Shown: positions 41,917 through 51,199 of the stretch, one piece after another
Numbering within the stretch: position 1 is the stretch's first letter
How the letters are laid out: each line of letters opens with the position of its first letter
The notes under the pieces: model-generated
Seen by the model: the letters and a program-made list of their open reading frames with translations, nothing else
Database searches by the model: none
Told to the model about the DNA's origin: nothing
From: Bin87 sp965115825
GTDB taxonomy: Bacteria; Chloroflexota; Dehalococcoidia; Lucifugimonadales; UBA3495
Assembly (NCBI GenBank): GCA_965115825.1
Contig: OZ220464.1
Span: 248,001-312,000 of the forward strand
DNA length: 64,000 nt
Direction: 5' to 3'
Program-made: the position numbers and the translations under genes

Positions 41917-43335
41917 ATGGACGCCGAACTCGCTTTCGCCCCCGCTACCGACATCCGCCGCCTCATTGCCGATGGCGAAATATCGTCGGTTGAACTTACC
42001 GAGCTGTTCTACCGGCGCATCGACGCGCTGAACCCTCGGCTCAACGCCTACCTGGCGCTGTGCCCTGACCAGGCGCTGGCCGATGCGCGCGCCGCCGATG
42101 ACGCCGTCCGCCGGGGCGATGCGCTGGGCCCGCTGCACGGCGTTCCCATCTCCATCAAGGATTTGGAGCTGACCAAAGGCGTTGTAACCACTATGGGCTC
42201 CGCGATATTCCGCGACCGCATACCGGAGATTGATTCCATCGTGGTTGAGCGGGTCAAAGCCGCCGGCGCCGTCATCCTGGGCAAGACCAACACGCCGGAG
42301 TTCGGGCAGTCGGGCACTACGGAGAATCTGGTCAGCGAACCCTGCCGCAATCCGTGGCATACGGACTACACCGCCGGCGGCAGCAGCGGCGGCGCGGCGG
42401 CAGCGTTGGCGGCCGGCCTCTGCACCCTGGCCACGGGCAGCGACGGCGGCGGCAGCATCCGCATCCCGTCCAGTTTCAGCGGCGTAACCGGCATCAAGCC
42501 GTCTCAGGGGCGGGTGCCTCGTTACGGGGGGTACGGCGGCCCGGCCGTGAACCACTTTTCCCAGAGCGGGCCCATGAGCCGCACGGTGCGCGACACGGCG
42601 ATGCTGCTGCAAGTTCTGGCCGGCTCCGACTCCCGCGACCCCAACACGATGACCGACCCTCCGCCCGACTATATGGCGGCATTGGAGGGCGGCGTGGCGG
42701 GGTGGCGCGTCGCCTGGAGCGACGATTTGGGATACGCCGCCGTTGACCCTGAGGTGGCGCTGACCGCCCGCGCCGCTGCGCAGGTATTTCAGGAAATGGG
42801 CGCAATAGTTGAGGAAGCCGCGCCGGAAATCGAGGGCGACCCGTTCCCGGCTTTCGCAACGGTGTTCGGCACGGCGTCCTACGCCTCCTACACCGACTTG
42901 TATCCGGAGCGACGGGATGATCTCACCCACTACGTGCGCAGTACCTTTGACGCCGCGGCGCAGTACACCGCCGCCGACCTGTCGCGCGCCTTGGCCTATG
43001 TTGACCGGCACAAGCGCCGCTTCGCCGACTTTTTCAATGATTACGACCTGCTGCTGACGCCGGCCATGGCGGTTACCGCGTTTCCCATTGGAGAGCATCC
43101 TACCAGCATCGCCGGGCGCGCGGTGGAACCGTGGTGGGGGTATCTGCCGTTCACCTTTCCCATCAACATGAGCGGCCAGACGGCGGCCAGCGTCCCCTGC
43201 GGCTTTTCGGCGGCGGGCCTGCCCATCGGCCTGCATATCGTCGGGCCGGCAGGAGCGGAGGGCCGAGCGCTGCGGGCCATGGCGGCGTTTGAGGAAGCCC
43301 GGCCGTGGGGGCATCACCGGCCGGCGGTGTCGTAG
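41917..43335 (+). CDS. Amidase (amidase signature family)
   Basis: A 472-residue amidase. ATG 41917 follows AGGAG. The catalytic triad is visible: Lys in GVPISIKDLE, the cis-Ser in DGGGSIRIPSSF and nucleophile Ser region in YTAGGSSGGAAAALA. SQSGPMSRTVRD and the C-terminal VPCGFSAAGLPIGLHIVGP are typical. It hydrolyses an amide of unknown identity. It is not GatA, since no GatB/C genes are near. It starts 49 bp after the methylase stop but uses C-ending codons like the metabolic genes. Confidence 0.9.
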   Translation: MDAELAFAPATDIRRLIADGEISSVELTELFYRRIDALNPRLNAYLALCPDQALADARAADDAVRRGDALGPLHGVPISIKDLELTKGVVTTMGSAIFRDRIPEIDSIVVERVKAAGAVILGKTNTPEFGQSGTTENLVSEPCRNPWHTDYTAGGSSGGAAAALAAGLCTLATGSDGGGSIRIPSSFSGVTGIKPSQGRVPRYGGYGGPAVNHFSQSGPMSRTVRDTAMLLQVLAGSDSRDPNTMTDPPPDYMAALEGGVAGWRVAWSDDLGYAAVDPEVALTARAAAQVFQEMGAIVEEAAPEIEGDPFPAFATVFGTASYASYTDLYPERRDDLTHYVRSTFDAAAQYTAADLSRALAYVDRHKRRFADFFNDYDLLLTPAMAVTAFPIGEHPTSIAGRAVEPWWGYLPFTFPINMSGQTAASVPCGFSAAGLPIGLHIVGPAGAEGRALRAMAAFEEARPWGHHRPAVS

Positions 43336-43725
43336 GTCGGCTGACGTCGGAGTTACGCTAATCGTTGCTGAGCGTGACGGAGCCGGTTCTCCCGTCGCAG
43401 GGCATTTGGAAGCGCCTTAGAAAATCTCTTCCGATAAGGGATGAGTGCGGCTGCCCGCCGGCCAGCAGGTGGGCTCCTACGAAACGCCCGAAAATATACC
43501 GCCCATTCCCGGAAAGAATATTTGCGCCAAATGCACATTCACTCTCGCCAGATCATCACACATGGCTTCGTAGGCGCCGATATCATCTTTCCAAGTAGCT
43601 ATGCGCGCCTCCCTTCGCTTCTGCGTTGGCTTAGAGCATAGGCTTTCTTGAATGAAACAATTGCAAATGTTTTAGTAGGTATGCCATTCTTCGTTAAGAA
43701 TGAGCAAGCATATACTGCAAAACGA
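43336..43725. other. Non-coding interval downstream of the amidase gene
   Basis: About 390 bp of AT-richer DNA. It holds a small palindrome CATTCTT-CGTT-AAGAATG at about 43685-43702. No supported gene or RNA. Confidence 0.4.
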
Positions 43726-43764
43726 GAAACACCGGGGCAAGCGCATTGCCTGCCCCGGTGTTTC
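43726..43764 (-). terminator. Terminator for the dienelactone hydrolase gene
   Basis: A perfect 14-bp stem, GAAACACCGGGGCA with its complement (43751-43764), around an 11-nt loop. Read on the minus strand it follows the hydrolase stop by 19 bp and is trailed by a T-rich stretch (TTTCTCGTTTT). Confidence 0.8.
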
Positions 43765-43783
43765 TTATGGATCCTGCTGCGGC

Positions 43784-44572
43784 TTACTTCAGGCGCTCGT
43801 TGAAGAAGGCCAGCGTGCGGGCTTGGGCGTCATCGGCGGCGGCCTGGTTGTAGCTGTCCCGGTCGTCGCAGTTGAAGCCGTGGCCGGCATCCGGGTAGGA
43901 CTTGAAGTCGTGAGCCTTGCCGGCGGCGGTGAGGGCGGCGGCAATCTGCGCGACGTCGTCGGGCGTAGGGTTGCCGTCGGTATCGCCGAAGTTGCCCATC
44001 AGAGGGATCTTGATGTTTGAGGTGCCGTCGATGGGGGTTACGCCATCGGCGTAGGGCGCCATGATTGCGCCGCCGTAGTAGCACACGCCGGCGGAAAGGC
44101 CGTCGCACGCGCTGGCGGCCAGATAGACTACGCGCCCGCCCATGCAGTAGCCGACGATGCCGATTTTCTGCCCGCGAGTGCGGGGATAAGTGCGTTGCAG
44201 GTAGTCCACGGTGGCGTTGATGTCGGCGACGATGCCCTGGCCGGTGAGCTCGGGCATATAGGTGTTGATGGCGGCGTCAAAGTCGTCGGGCGTGTAGCCG
44301 AGCATAGGGTTGGGGTTGCGCTCGTTCCGGTGGAACAGGGCGGGGGCTACGGCGACGTAGCCGGCGGCGGCGAACCCGTCGGCGACGCGCTGGATGTGCT
44401 GGTTGACGCCAAAGGCTTCCTGCACCACGATGATGGCGGGCAGGTTAGTGCCCGCGCTGGGCGGCGGGTAGCTGACATAAACGGCCATGTCGCCGGCTTC
44501 GGCGATGTTGGCCCCGGACTCGCGGTCTTCCGTTGAGTCCGGCATTCGGATATTTTCCCAGAACGACGGCAT
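43784..44572 (-). CDS. Dienelactone hydrolase family protein
   Basis: A 262-residue alpha/beta hydrolase. The nucleophile elbow is GYCMGG (Cys in place of Ser, as in dienelactone hydrolases), with the acid Asp in GDTDGNPTPDD and catalytic His in DAGHGFNC. LPAIIVVQEAFGVNQHIQRVA is the characteristic early segment. Family members open lactone rings in aromatic degradation but are often used on other esters. GGAGGAG precedes the ATG. A strong terminator follows. Confidence 0.9.
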   Translation of the reverse strand: MPSFWENIRMPDSTEDRESGANIAEAGDMAVYVSYPPPSAGTNLPAIIVVQEAFGVNQHIQRVADGFAAAGYVAVAPALFHRNERNPNPMLGYTPDDFDAAINTYMPELTGQGIVADINATVDYLQRTYPRTRGQKIGIVGYCMGGRVVYLAASACDGLSAGVCYYGGAIMAPYADGVTPIDGTSNIKIPLMGNFGDTDGNPTPDDVAQIAAALTAAGKAHDFKSYPDAGHGFNCDDRDSYNQAAADDAQARTLAFFNERLK

Positions 44573-44737
44573 AGTATCTCCTCCTCCGTTGGTTGCGTGA
44601 ACATTGGTTGCGCGAACGGTCGCAGCGCGGCGAAAGGCCGGCGCCAGGGGAGTTCAGACCCAAGTCGACCATACCATTCGCGCGCCGGAATTGTAACAAA
44701 GGTTGGCCGGCCAAACAAGCGGGGTCGGTCGCCGACG

Positions 44738-45376
44738 TCAGGGGAGCAGGAAGTCGGCTACCGCCAGCGCCACGTCGGGAAAGGCCCGCGGGCTGATGAT
44801 GCCCTCTGCGGTAGCCAGCCGGCGGCGGCGATACGTTCCGCCAGCCGGGTCATCGTAGGCTTCCACCTGGCGGTCGGGGACGTTGACAATCCACACTTCG
44901 GGGATGCCGGCAGCGGCGTAGCGGGCCAGCTTCACCTCACGATCAAACTCCAGGGAGGCGTCAGCGACTTCAATCAGCAGAAGCACGTCCTCCGCGGTGG
45001 CGCGCTCCCGGTGATAATTGTCGCGCAGCCGCAAGACGGCGATGTCCGGTTGGGGCAGGCTGTAGTCATTGAGCCGCACCGAACCCTGCACCCTGACCCG
45101 GGCCCGTCCGTGCAATCGGTACGTCAGACTGCCATTCAGGAGATCCGCGCCGGATTCGTGCGGCGCTCCGATAGGGGCCATTACTAGTATCTCTCCGTCC
45201 AGCAGCTCGGCGCGCTCGTCTTCCGACAGGATACCGGCCTCGGCCATGGCGCAGTATTCAGCCACGGTGAACCGGCGCCGCGCCAAGAGCGACGGCGTTG
45301 GGGATGGCGTCGGCGGAGCAGCGGTAGTTTGGGCGCCGGCGGTTGTCGGCGGGGTAGGCGCAAGAGCGGTGGTCAT
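44738..45376 (-). CDS. Uma2 family (DUF820) nuclease-fold protein
   Basis: A 212-residue protein. After a Thr/Pro/Ala-rich N-terminus of about 30 residues comes the standard Uma2 order: FTVAEYCAMAEAGILSEDERAELLDGEIL, MAPIGAPHE, PQPDIAVL, the Glu in VLLLIEVADASLEFDRE followed by VKLARYAAAGIPEVWIV. All core PD-(D/E)xK residues look intact (Asp, Glu and Lys). This is the second Uma2 gene in the window and belongs to a different subgroup from the one at 9496. It lies just downstream of the DUF1015 gene on the same strand. Confidence 0.88.
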   Translation of the reverse strand: MTTALAPTPPTTAGAQTTAAPPTPSPTPSLLARRRFTVAEYCAMAEAGILSEDERAELLDGEILVMAPIGAPHESGADLLNGSLTYRLHGRARVRVQGSVRLNDYSLPQPDIAVLRLRDNYHRERATAEDVLLLIEVADASLEFDREVKLARYAAAGIPEVWIVNVPDRQVEAYDDPAGGTYRRRRLATAEGIISPRAFPDVALAVADFLLP

Positions 45377-45392
45377 AGCGGAGCCTCGCAGG

Positions 45393-46676
45393 CTAGATGC
45401 TGCCGTCCAGGCGGTTGATTACCAAACCCGTCGGCAGCTTGGGGTAGAAGAACGTCGATTTGGGCGGCAGGCGGCTGCCGGCGCTCACGATTTGCCGGAA
45501 AGGTTCCAGCGGGAAGGGCTTGAGCAGAACCGCCATCTGCCGCTCGCCCAGGTTGACATGCCGCACGATGGCGTCGTGGTCGGGGCTGTAGTCTATATGC
45601 TGCGCCAGGTTGTCGCCCAAGGCCGGGCGCAGGGCCAGCTCTTGCAGCAGCCATGCCTCCGAAACTGCCAGCGAACCCCAGGTTGTCCAGTCCACGCCGG
45701 CGCGCAGCGTATAGAGGGCCGGCGCAGCATCCTGGCGGAACACGGCAAAGCAGTGCGCGGTTTCACCCACGCGCGCCACCTCGGCCGCGGCGGCGGCCGG
45801 CGTAATGTCCGGGTTGAGGGGATGCGATTCAAAGAGCTCGTCGATGCGGGCGCGCACGTCGTCCAGCTGCGCTGCGTTCATTCCGCCGGCCACCCGATGG
45901 TAGGGCAGCAGGAGCAGGCCGGGGTCGTCGAACTCAACCAGCGTCATCATTACGTAGTTGCCGGCGGCATGGAGGTCGGACTGCCGTTCCGCCGTCCGGC
46001 TGCGGCGGTAACGCAGCGCGGCCTCGTAGCGATGGTGTCCGTCGGCCAGAAACACCGGGCGATTGGCAAAAGCGTCGGTGATGTCTGCCTGAGTTTCGAC
46101 GTCGGCGATGCGCCACAGCTGAGCGTGGCCGCCGTCCGGCGTAGCCGCCGCTGCGTCCGGCGGGTTGGCCATTATCCCGTGAAAGATGCGGTGCAGCGCG
46201 CCGTCGGTATCCTGGTACAGCGACATCAGCGGGCTGAACTGCGCCCGGCAGGCGTCCAGCAGCGCCACCCGATCCAGCACGGCCGGCTCTCTGGTGAACT
46301 CGTGGGGCAAGACGGCGCCGGCGTCGTAGTCTTCAACCAGCACGTTGGCAAACAGCCCGAGGCGCTGGCGGGCGCGTCCGTCGAAGTCGTAGGCGTGGCG
46401 CATCAGGTAGAAGCCGGGGGCGTCGTCCTGTTGCAGCGCGCCGCCGTCCAGCCATTCCCGGAACAGGCGCGACGCCTGCCGATAGCCGGCCTGCGGGTCA
46501 ACCGGATCGGGCTGCTCGCCGCCCTCCAGATGGACGGCGTTGTACGGGCTGCGCCGTTGCAGTTCGGCTTTCAGCTCCGGGCCGATCATGTCATAAGGGG
46601 GACAGATTACGCTGGACAGGCTGCCCACCACGTCGGGGGCGAAACGGCAGCCGCGAAAGGGTTTGATGGTGGCCAT
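45393..46676 (-). CDS. DUF1015 family protein
   Basis: A 427-residue protein. IKPFRGCRFAPDVVGSLSSV and CPPYDMIGPE are the standard DUF1015 opening, and FLADGHHRYEAALRYR is its most conserved motif (its ADGHHRYE core is shared by HipA-unrelated SerK-like kinases). DUF1015 includes proteins suggested to be SerK-type serine kinases; the activity here is untested. The short spacing (16 bp) to the Uma2 gene indicates cotranscription. The ATG has no strong ribosome site. Confidence 0.85.
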   Translation of the reverse strand: MATIKPFRGCRFAPDVVGSLSSVICPPYDMIGPELKAELQRRSPYNAVHLEGGEQPDPVDPQAGYRQASRLFREWLDGGALQQDDAPGFYLMRHAYDFDGRARQRLGLFANVLVEDYDAGAVLPHEFTREPAVLDRVALLDACRAQFSPLMSLYQDTDGALHRIFHGIMANPPDAAAATPDGGHAQLWRIADVETQADITDAFANRPVFLADGHHRYEAALRYRRSRTAERQSDLHAAGNYVMMTLVEFDDPGLLLLPYHRVAGGMNAAQLDDVRARIDELFESHPLNPDITPAAAAAEVARVGETAHCFAVFRQDAAPALYTLRAGVDWTTWGSLAVSEAWLLQELALRPALGDNLAQHIDYSPDHDAIVRHVNLGERQMAVLLKPFPLEPFRQIVSAGSRLPPKSTFFYPKLPTGLVINRLDGSI

Positions 46677-46710
46677 AGTCGGCAAGGCTCCGGTGACAGG
46701 TATGGCGACA

Positions 46711-48887
46711 TTATACGACAGGGATGCCGGCGATTTCGCTACTCGGGCTCCGCTCGCCGCAGCGGAAAGCGTCCGGCGTGGTGAGGGGTTGCGGAAGCGG
46801 GCGTTGGTTGTTTGGAGGCAGGCGGGCGATGCTGTCGGTTCAGCGGCTTGGATATGATTGGAAGATAGCTTTGATTGACGGTAGGTTGAGCGGCGCATAT
46901 ACTGCGCGCGTCGACGAAAGGGCCCTGGTGGAGCAAACGGCAAGGATGTCGCCTGTTGAGGCAAAGGATGGATTTGATGGTGGGGAACAAGCTGATGCTC
47001 AAGCTGGGTATCCTTGCCGCGGCAATCGTTGCCGTAGCTGGGGTGGCTTACCTGACGGTGAACGCGCCGTTTGCCCGGGGGCAGGATGGCGGCGGCCAGA
47101 GCGGCGGCGCGACGCCGGTGGATCTGGGCGAGAACACGTGGTACGTGGGGCCGCGGCTGTTGGGGCTGTTGCAGCGGTATGCGGACGGCGCCCAAACGCC
47201 GACGAATGTGGAGATTCTAATCGGGGACCGGCCGGATCTGAACGTGCAGCCGGCGTTGTCGGACTACATCAAGTCAGTGGGCGGCCAGAGCGTTGGGGAG
47301 GACACGTGGCGGATTCCGACCGCCGAGGCGCTGTCAGTGATTCAGAGGTCGGATGTGGAAGGAGCGATATTCCCGCCGGGGGTGACGGGCCAGGCGACAA
47401 CTACGTACGAGCGCATGGACAGTACGATGAACACGATGCTGGCGGCCTATGCCAACGGGTCGACGGAGACCGCAGTCGCCCAGTACGCATTCTATGCCGA
47501 CAACGGGAAGGTTATGGTCAAGATCAATGCTCCGGATGCAGCAACCATGAGCAGGATCAGGACGTGGTTCACGAGCCAAAGCTTGTATATGCCGCCGGAG
47601 AGTGAGTTCGAGGCTTACTCGGTCTATGTCCGGTACGCGATGGTTCCGGTATCAAAGCTGGTGGCGCTGACGGAGGCGTTCCCGACCACGTATCTGTCGG
47701 TAGAGACATTCCATCTGGATCAGGGTTTGTCCATGAACCGGAGGGGTTGGCCCGCAGATCCGATGGAACTTGAGGCGGCGGTTGTGGCGGCTTACTCGCC
47801 GGAGGAAGAGGAGGACAAAGAGGAGGAGGATTCGGGCAATGAGAGTGGACTCAACGGGGGAGGCGGTTCCGGCGGATAAGATACGACAAGGATGCCGGCG
47901 ATTTCGCCACTCGGGATCTGACTTGCCGGCAGCAGAAAGCCCCCAGCGCCGTGATGGATTGCGTAATCGGGCGTCGGTTGTTTTGCGGCAAGCAGGTGCG
48001 CTGCCGGTTCAGCGGCTTGGAGATGATTGGAAAGCGCATTTGTTTGACGGTAGGTTGAGCGGCGCATATACTGCGCGCGTCGACGAAAGGGCCCTGGTGG
48101 AGCAAACGGCAAGGATGTCGCCTGTTGAGGCAAAGGATGGATTTGATGGTGGGGAACAAGCTGATGCTCAAGCTGGGTATCCTTGCCGCGGCAATCGTTG
48201 CCGTAGCTGGGGTGGCTTACCTGACGGTGAACGCGCCGTATGCCCAGGGGCAGGATGGCGGCGGCCAGAGCGGCGGCGCGACGCCGGTGGATCTGGGCGA
48301 GAACACGATGTACGTGGGGCCGCGGCTCCTGGGGCTTTTGCAGCGGTATGCGGACGGCGCCCAAACGCCGACGAGCGTGGAGATTCTAATTGAACACCGG
48401 CCAGACCTGAACGTGCAGCCGGCGTTGTCGGACTACATCAAGTCCGTGTGCGGCCAGAGCGTTGGGGAACATAGATGGCGGATTCCGACCGCCAACGTGC
48501 TGTCAGTGATCCAGAGGTCGGACGTGGAAGCAGCGGGGTTCCCGCCGGGGGCGACCGGTCAGGCGACACCCGTGTACGAGCGCATGGATAGTACCATGAA
48601 CATGATGCTGGAGGCCTACGCCCACGGCGCGACGGAGGCCGCGGCTGCCCAGTACGCATTTTATGCTGGCGGCGGGAAGGTTCCGGTGAAGATTAATGCT
48701 ATGGATGCGTCGACCATAAGCAGGATCAGGACGTGGCTTACGAGCCAAAGCTTGTATATGCCGCCGGAGAGTGAGTTCGAGGCGTTCTCGGCCGATGTCC
48801 GGTACGCGATGATTCCGATAGCAAGTCTGGTGGCGCTGACGGAGGCGTTACCGGCCACGTATCTGTCGGTAGAAACATTCCATCTGG
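46711..48887 (+). repeat. Tandem duplication of about 1.0 kb (offset 1,168-1,169 bp)
   Basis: 46711-47718 and 47880-48887 are two direct copies covering a leader, a start region almost identical for about 200 bp (for example 46880-47060 and 48049-48229) and most of a coding sequence. The leaders contain GGCGATTTCGC words related to element B at 23101. Divergence is low in the first third and higher in the rest. Confidence 0.85.
46977..47879 (+). CDS. Secreted/anchored paralogous protein, copy 1
   Basis: A 300-residue protein; ATG 46977 has AAAGG nine bases upstream, other in-frame starts lie at 46956 and 46968. An N-terminal hydrophobic segment LMLKLGILAAAIVAVAGVAY acts as signal or anchor. 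The domain after it (VGPRLLGLLQRYADGAQTP to YLSVETFHL) is repeated in the next gene and is not recognised. The C-terminus is acidic (EEEEDKEEED) then Gly/Ser-rich. It looks like a surface or periplasmic protein; GQDGGGQSGGATP may be a linker. Confidence 0.7.
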   Translation: MVGNKLMLKLGILAAAIVAVAGVAYLTVNAPFARGQDGGGQSGGATPVDLGENTWYVGPRLLGLLQRYADGAQTPTNVEILIGDRPDLNVQPALSDYIKSVGGQSVGEDTWRIPTAEALSVIQRSDVEGAIFPPGVTGQATTTYERMDSTMNTMLAAYANGSTETAVAQYAFYADNGKVMVKINAPDAATMSRIRTWFTSQSLYMPPESEFEAYSVYVRYAMVPVSKLVALTEAFPTTYLSVETFHLDQGLSMNRRGWPADPMELEAAVVAAYSPEEEEDKEEEDSGNESGLNGGGGSGG

Positions 48888-48955
48888 CTCGCCTAACCGG
48901 AGGGGTGATTACACACTTTCGGTCGAGCTTAGCACCGATCCGGCTCCGATGTTAG
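48146..48955 (+). CDS. Secreted/anchored paralogous protein, copy 2 (frameshifted at the end)
   Basis: A 269-residue paralogue of the protein at 46977, with the same signal segment and domain. After YLSVETFHLA the two diverge: copy 1 reads on to MNRRGWP, while here the equivalent AACCGGAGGGGT is reached 10 bases sooner, in another frame. In that other frame the sequence continues NRRGDYTLSVELSTDPAPML into the domain at 48949-49407. The gene is therefore probably frameshifted and the true product once included that domain. Confidence 0.6.
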   Translation: MVGNKLMLKLGILAAAIVAVAGVAYLTVNAPYAQGQDGGGQSGGATPVDLGENTMYVGPRLLGLLQRYADGAQTPTSVEILIEHRPDLNVQPALSDYIKSVCGQSVGEHRWRIPTANVLSVIQRSDVEAAGFPPGATGQATPVYERMDSTMNMMLEAYAHGATEAAAAQYAFYAGGGKVPVKINAMDASTISRIRTWLTSQSLYMPPESEFEAFSADVRYAMIPIASLVALTEALPATYLSVETFHLARLTGGVITHFRSSLAPIRLRC

Positions 48956-49407
48956 GTGTCGAGCTGATGTGTCAGACCCCGCTGTCCTTCAGCGCAACGC
49001 GAGAGTTGGCTGGCCTAGTGAAACTAACGTGGAGAGCGCCGCCCAGCACGGAAAGCAGGACGCCCATCGGGTATCGGAGCGAAATTGTAAAGTCGGTCAA
49101 CGGCGGGTGGCCGTTTGAACGGTACATCTATGAAGCGCCATTCACCAGGATTTCCTACCACATAGGGCTTGATGGCGGCTCCCAGTACGCCTATCGGATG
49201 TACACCAAGTGTGGCGCCACTGATTACAGCGAAGCCACGCCATGGGCCTATGTCTCGCCATGGCCTGTAGGAAGTGGCGGCGGCGGGGCCTCCGGCGGTG
49301 GCGGGGTCTCCGGCGCGGGAGGGATTGACCCGACTCCGGTTCCGCCCGGGTATGGAGGGGCTGGCTCACAGCATATTGACAAAACGCCGTCTCTGCCGCC
49401 GCAATAG
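48949..49407 (+). CDS. Detached fibronectin-III-like domain, downstream part of copy 2
   Basis: ATG 48949 lacks a ribosome site. The 152 residues contain LAGLVKLTWRAPPSTES, GYRSEIVKS and YAYRMYTKCGATDYSEATPW, the strand pattern of a fibronectin type III domain, then a Gly/Ser/Pro-rich tail. The frame is open upstream through DYTLSVELSTDP to the point where copy 2 shifts frame, so this is best seen as its C-terminal half. Confidence 0.5.
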   Translation: MLGVELMCQTPLSFSATRELAGLVKLTWRAPPSTESRTPIGYRSEIVKSVNGGWPFERYIYEAPFTRISYHIGLDGGSQYAYRMYTKCGATDYSEATPWAYVSPWPVGSGGGGASGGGGVSGAGGIDPTPVPPGYGGAGSQHIDKTPSLPPQ

Positions 49408-49493
49408 CCGATGAATGCCGGCAGGGATCCGGTGAAGCAGGGGCCTGCCGTGGGGAATGATGCTTGCTCTTCGTTTTGGTATGGAGGTGGATT

Positions 49494-50219
49494 ATGATTA
49501 TGGCTTTGGTTGTTATGTGGTTCGCTGCGGAACCAAATCTGCAACCCGTGGGATCAATAAACTGGTCAGGGATATTATTTGTGACTAGCGTGCTAGTCAT
49601 AGGGATGGTGATTCTCGCCGGCTGGGGAGTTGTTAAGGCTCGACGGGGAGGCACTTCGGCATGGAGCGTGGTCGCGGCGCTGTTTCTCGCGCCTGTTGCG
49701 GTGATAGCTGCGCCTGTAGGGTGGTGGCTGGTGTACATTAATAGCGGGATAGACTCTCTTATTCCATCATACGGGCTACAGGTCGTTATATTGTTGCTTG
49801 GCTTTACTGTCATGTCGATTGCGAGCGTCGGCGGCTTCATCTGGCTGATGCGGCGTATCGGGCGGAAGCCGGGCGAGGGGGCGGAAAGCGAGATGACAGT
49901 TGCTATGATCTGGGAGAGCGGCGCTTCGAGGTGGCGCCTGGTCGCGGCGTTGGCTCTCGCGCCTGTCGTTGCTATCTTGGCAGGTGTGGGGTGGTGGCTG
50001 GTGTACATTAATAGTGGGGTACACTTTTTTATTCCATTTATCGTACAGGTCGTTATATTGTTGCTTGGCTTTACTGTCATCCCGGTTGCGAGCGTCGTCG
50101 GCTTCATCTGGTTGATGCGGCGTGTAGAGCGGAAGCCGAGTGGGGAGCAGGGAAGCGAGGCAGAGGTTGATGGATGCCGGCAGGGATCCGGTGAAGCAGG
50201 GGCCTGCCGTGGTGAATGA
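49494..50219 (+). CDS. Membrane protein made of two repeated units
   Basis: A 241-residue protein; ATG 49494 has GGAGG seven bases upstream. It contains two similar halves, each with ALAPVVAILAGVGWWLVYIN-type and VVILLLGFTVxSxAS-type membrane segments and an FIWLMRRxxRKP end (about residues 60-130 and 140-215). Around six to seven membrane segments in total. No family recognised; function unknown. A third copy of the unit is the next gene. Confidence 0.6.
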   Translation: MIMALVVMWFAAEPNLQPVGSINWSGILFVTSVLVIGMVILAGWGVVKARRGGTSAWSVVAALFLAPVAVIAAPVGWWLVYINSGIDSLIPSYGLQVVILLLGFTVMSIASVGGFIWLMRRIGRKPGEGAESEMTVAMIWESGASRWRLVAALALAPVVAILAGVGWWLVYINSGVHFFIPFIVQVVILLLGFTVIPVASVVGFIWLMRRVERKPSGEQGSEAEVDGCRQGSGEAGACRGE

Positions 50220-50252
50220 TGCTCGCTCTTCGGTTTGGTATGGAGGTGGATT

Positions 50253-50663
50253 ATGATGATGGCTCTGGCTGTTATGTGGTTCGCTGCCGAACCAAACCTG
50301 CAACCCGACATCAGACCAGCCGTGGATGTGCTATTGCTCTTGGCTAGCGTACTAGTAATTGGGCTGGTGTTTTTCACCGGCTGGGCAGTTGCTACGATCT
50401 GGGTGAAAGGCACTTCGGTTTGGCGCGCGGTCGCGGCGTTGTTTCTGACGCCTGTCGTAGCTATCTCGGCGGGTGTGGGGTGGTACTATGTGATGTTTGA
50501 TTTGATCGCCCCTCTTATCAATTCACCATGGGCCCTTTTACTATGGCTTGGCTTTATTGTCATGCCGATTGTGGCTGTCGGCGGCTTCATCTGGCTGTTC
50601 CGGCGTGTAGGGCGGAAGCCGAGCGGGGGGCAGGGAAGCGAGGTGGGGGAACCGGATGTTTGA
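50253..50663 (+). CDS. Membrane protein, single unit paralogue of the preceding gene
   Basis: A 136-residue protein with the same leader DNA (GGTATGGAGGTGGATTATGA) and N-terminus (MMALAVMWFAAEPNLQP) as the gene before it, then one ALFLTPVVAISAGVGWYYVM / GFIVMPIVAVGGFIWLFRR unit. It is a separate, shorter duplicate. The near-identical leader suggests recent duplication with common control. Confidence 0.6.
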   Translation: MMMALAVMWFAAEPNLQPDIRPAVDVLLLLASVLVIGLVFFTGWAVATIWVKGTSVWRAVAALFLTPVVAISAGVGWYYVMFDLIAPLINSPWALLLWLGFIVMPIVAVGGFIWLFRRVGRKPSGGQGSEVGEPDV

Positions 50664-50801
50664 TTGGGCGTTGGGGCGGGTTAGGCTGGCTGGTTGGGGT
50701 TGGGTGGGTAGGGGCGGAAAGGGCGACGGTTGAGGGTTGACGGATGGGCGGCGGAGGTGTAACGTGAACATACGTTCCTTTACTAACGGAGGAGACGGAA
50801 T

Positions 50802-51077
50802 TTGAAAGGGCGCGGTAGCGCCGTGAGGTTGAAAATGTTGAAATGTCGTCGCTGCGAGTCGGAGGCGCTGCTGGCGCTGGCCTGTTTGGGGTCGGAGGAC
50901 CATGTGGTGTATCGGTGTCGGGAGTGCGGATTTTTGTTCAGTCCGCCGGAGGGGGAGAGGCGCGCGCCCGGGGTTTTGGCGTCGTCTGCGCCGCAGGATG
51001 CAGAGGAGGCGCGGCGTCGGTTGGATAGGATTGCTGCGGTGCGTACCCGGCACGGTCGCTACGGGTCGGCGGGTTAG
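50802..51077 (+). CDS. Small zinc-ribbon protein
   Basis: A 91-residue product from TTG 50802, with GGAGGAG nine bases or so upstream; ATG 50835 is the alternative. MLKCRRCESEALLALACLGS and VVYRCRECGFLFSPP give two CxxC pairs of a zinc ribbon. A charged tail follows. No known family; small zinc ribbons like this often bind nucleic acid or proteins. Confidence 0.5.
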   Translation: MKGRGSAVRLKMLKCRRCESEALLALACLGSEDHVVYRCRECGFLFSPPEGERRAPGVLASSAPQDAEEARRRLDRIAAVRTRHGRYGSAG

Positions 51078-51199
51078 CCCTGGGGAAGGATGGGACGGAC
51101 GGCACGCAAGCCTATGACGGTTATGGATGGGAACGGAGACGTGGGCCGGGGGGCGCTGGGCGATGGAGGCAGGCTGACGGCGGCAGTGGGGTTGGCTCG

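Noticed and set aside
49142..50413. 423-residue minus-strand protein
   Set aside because: Antisense of duplicated membrane-protein genes; its repeats only reflect that duplication.
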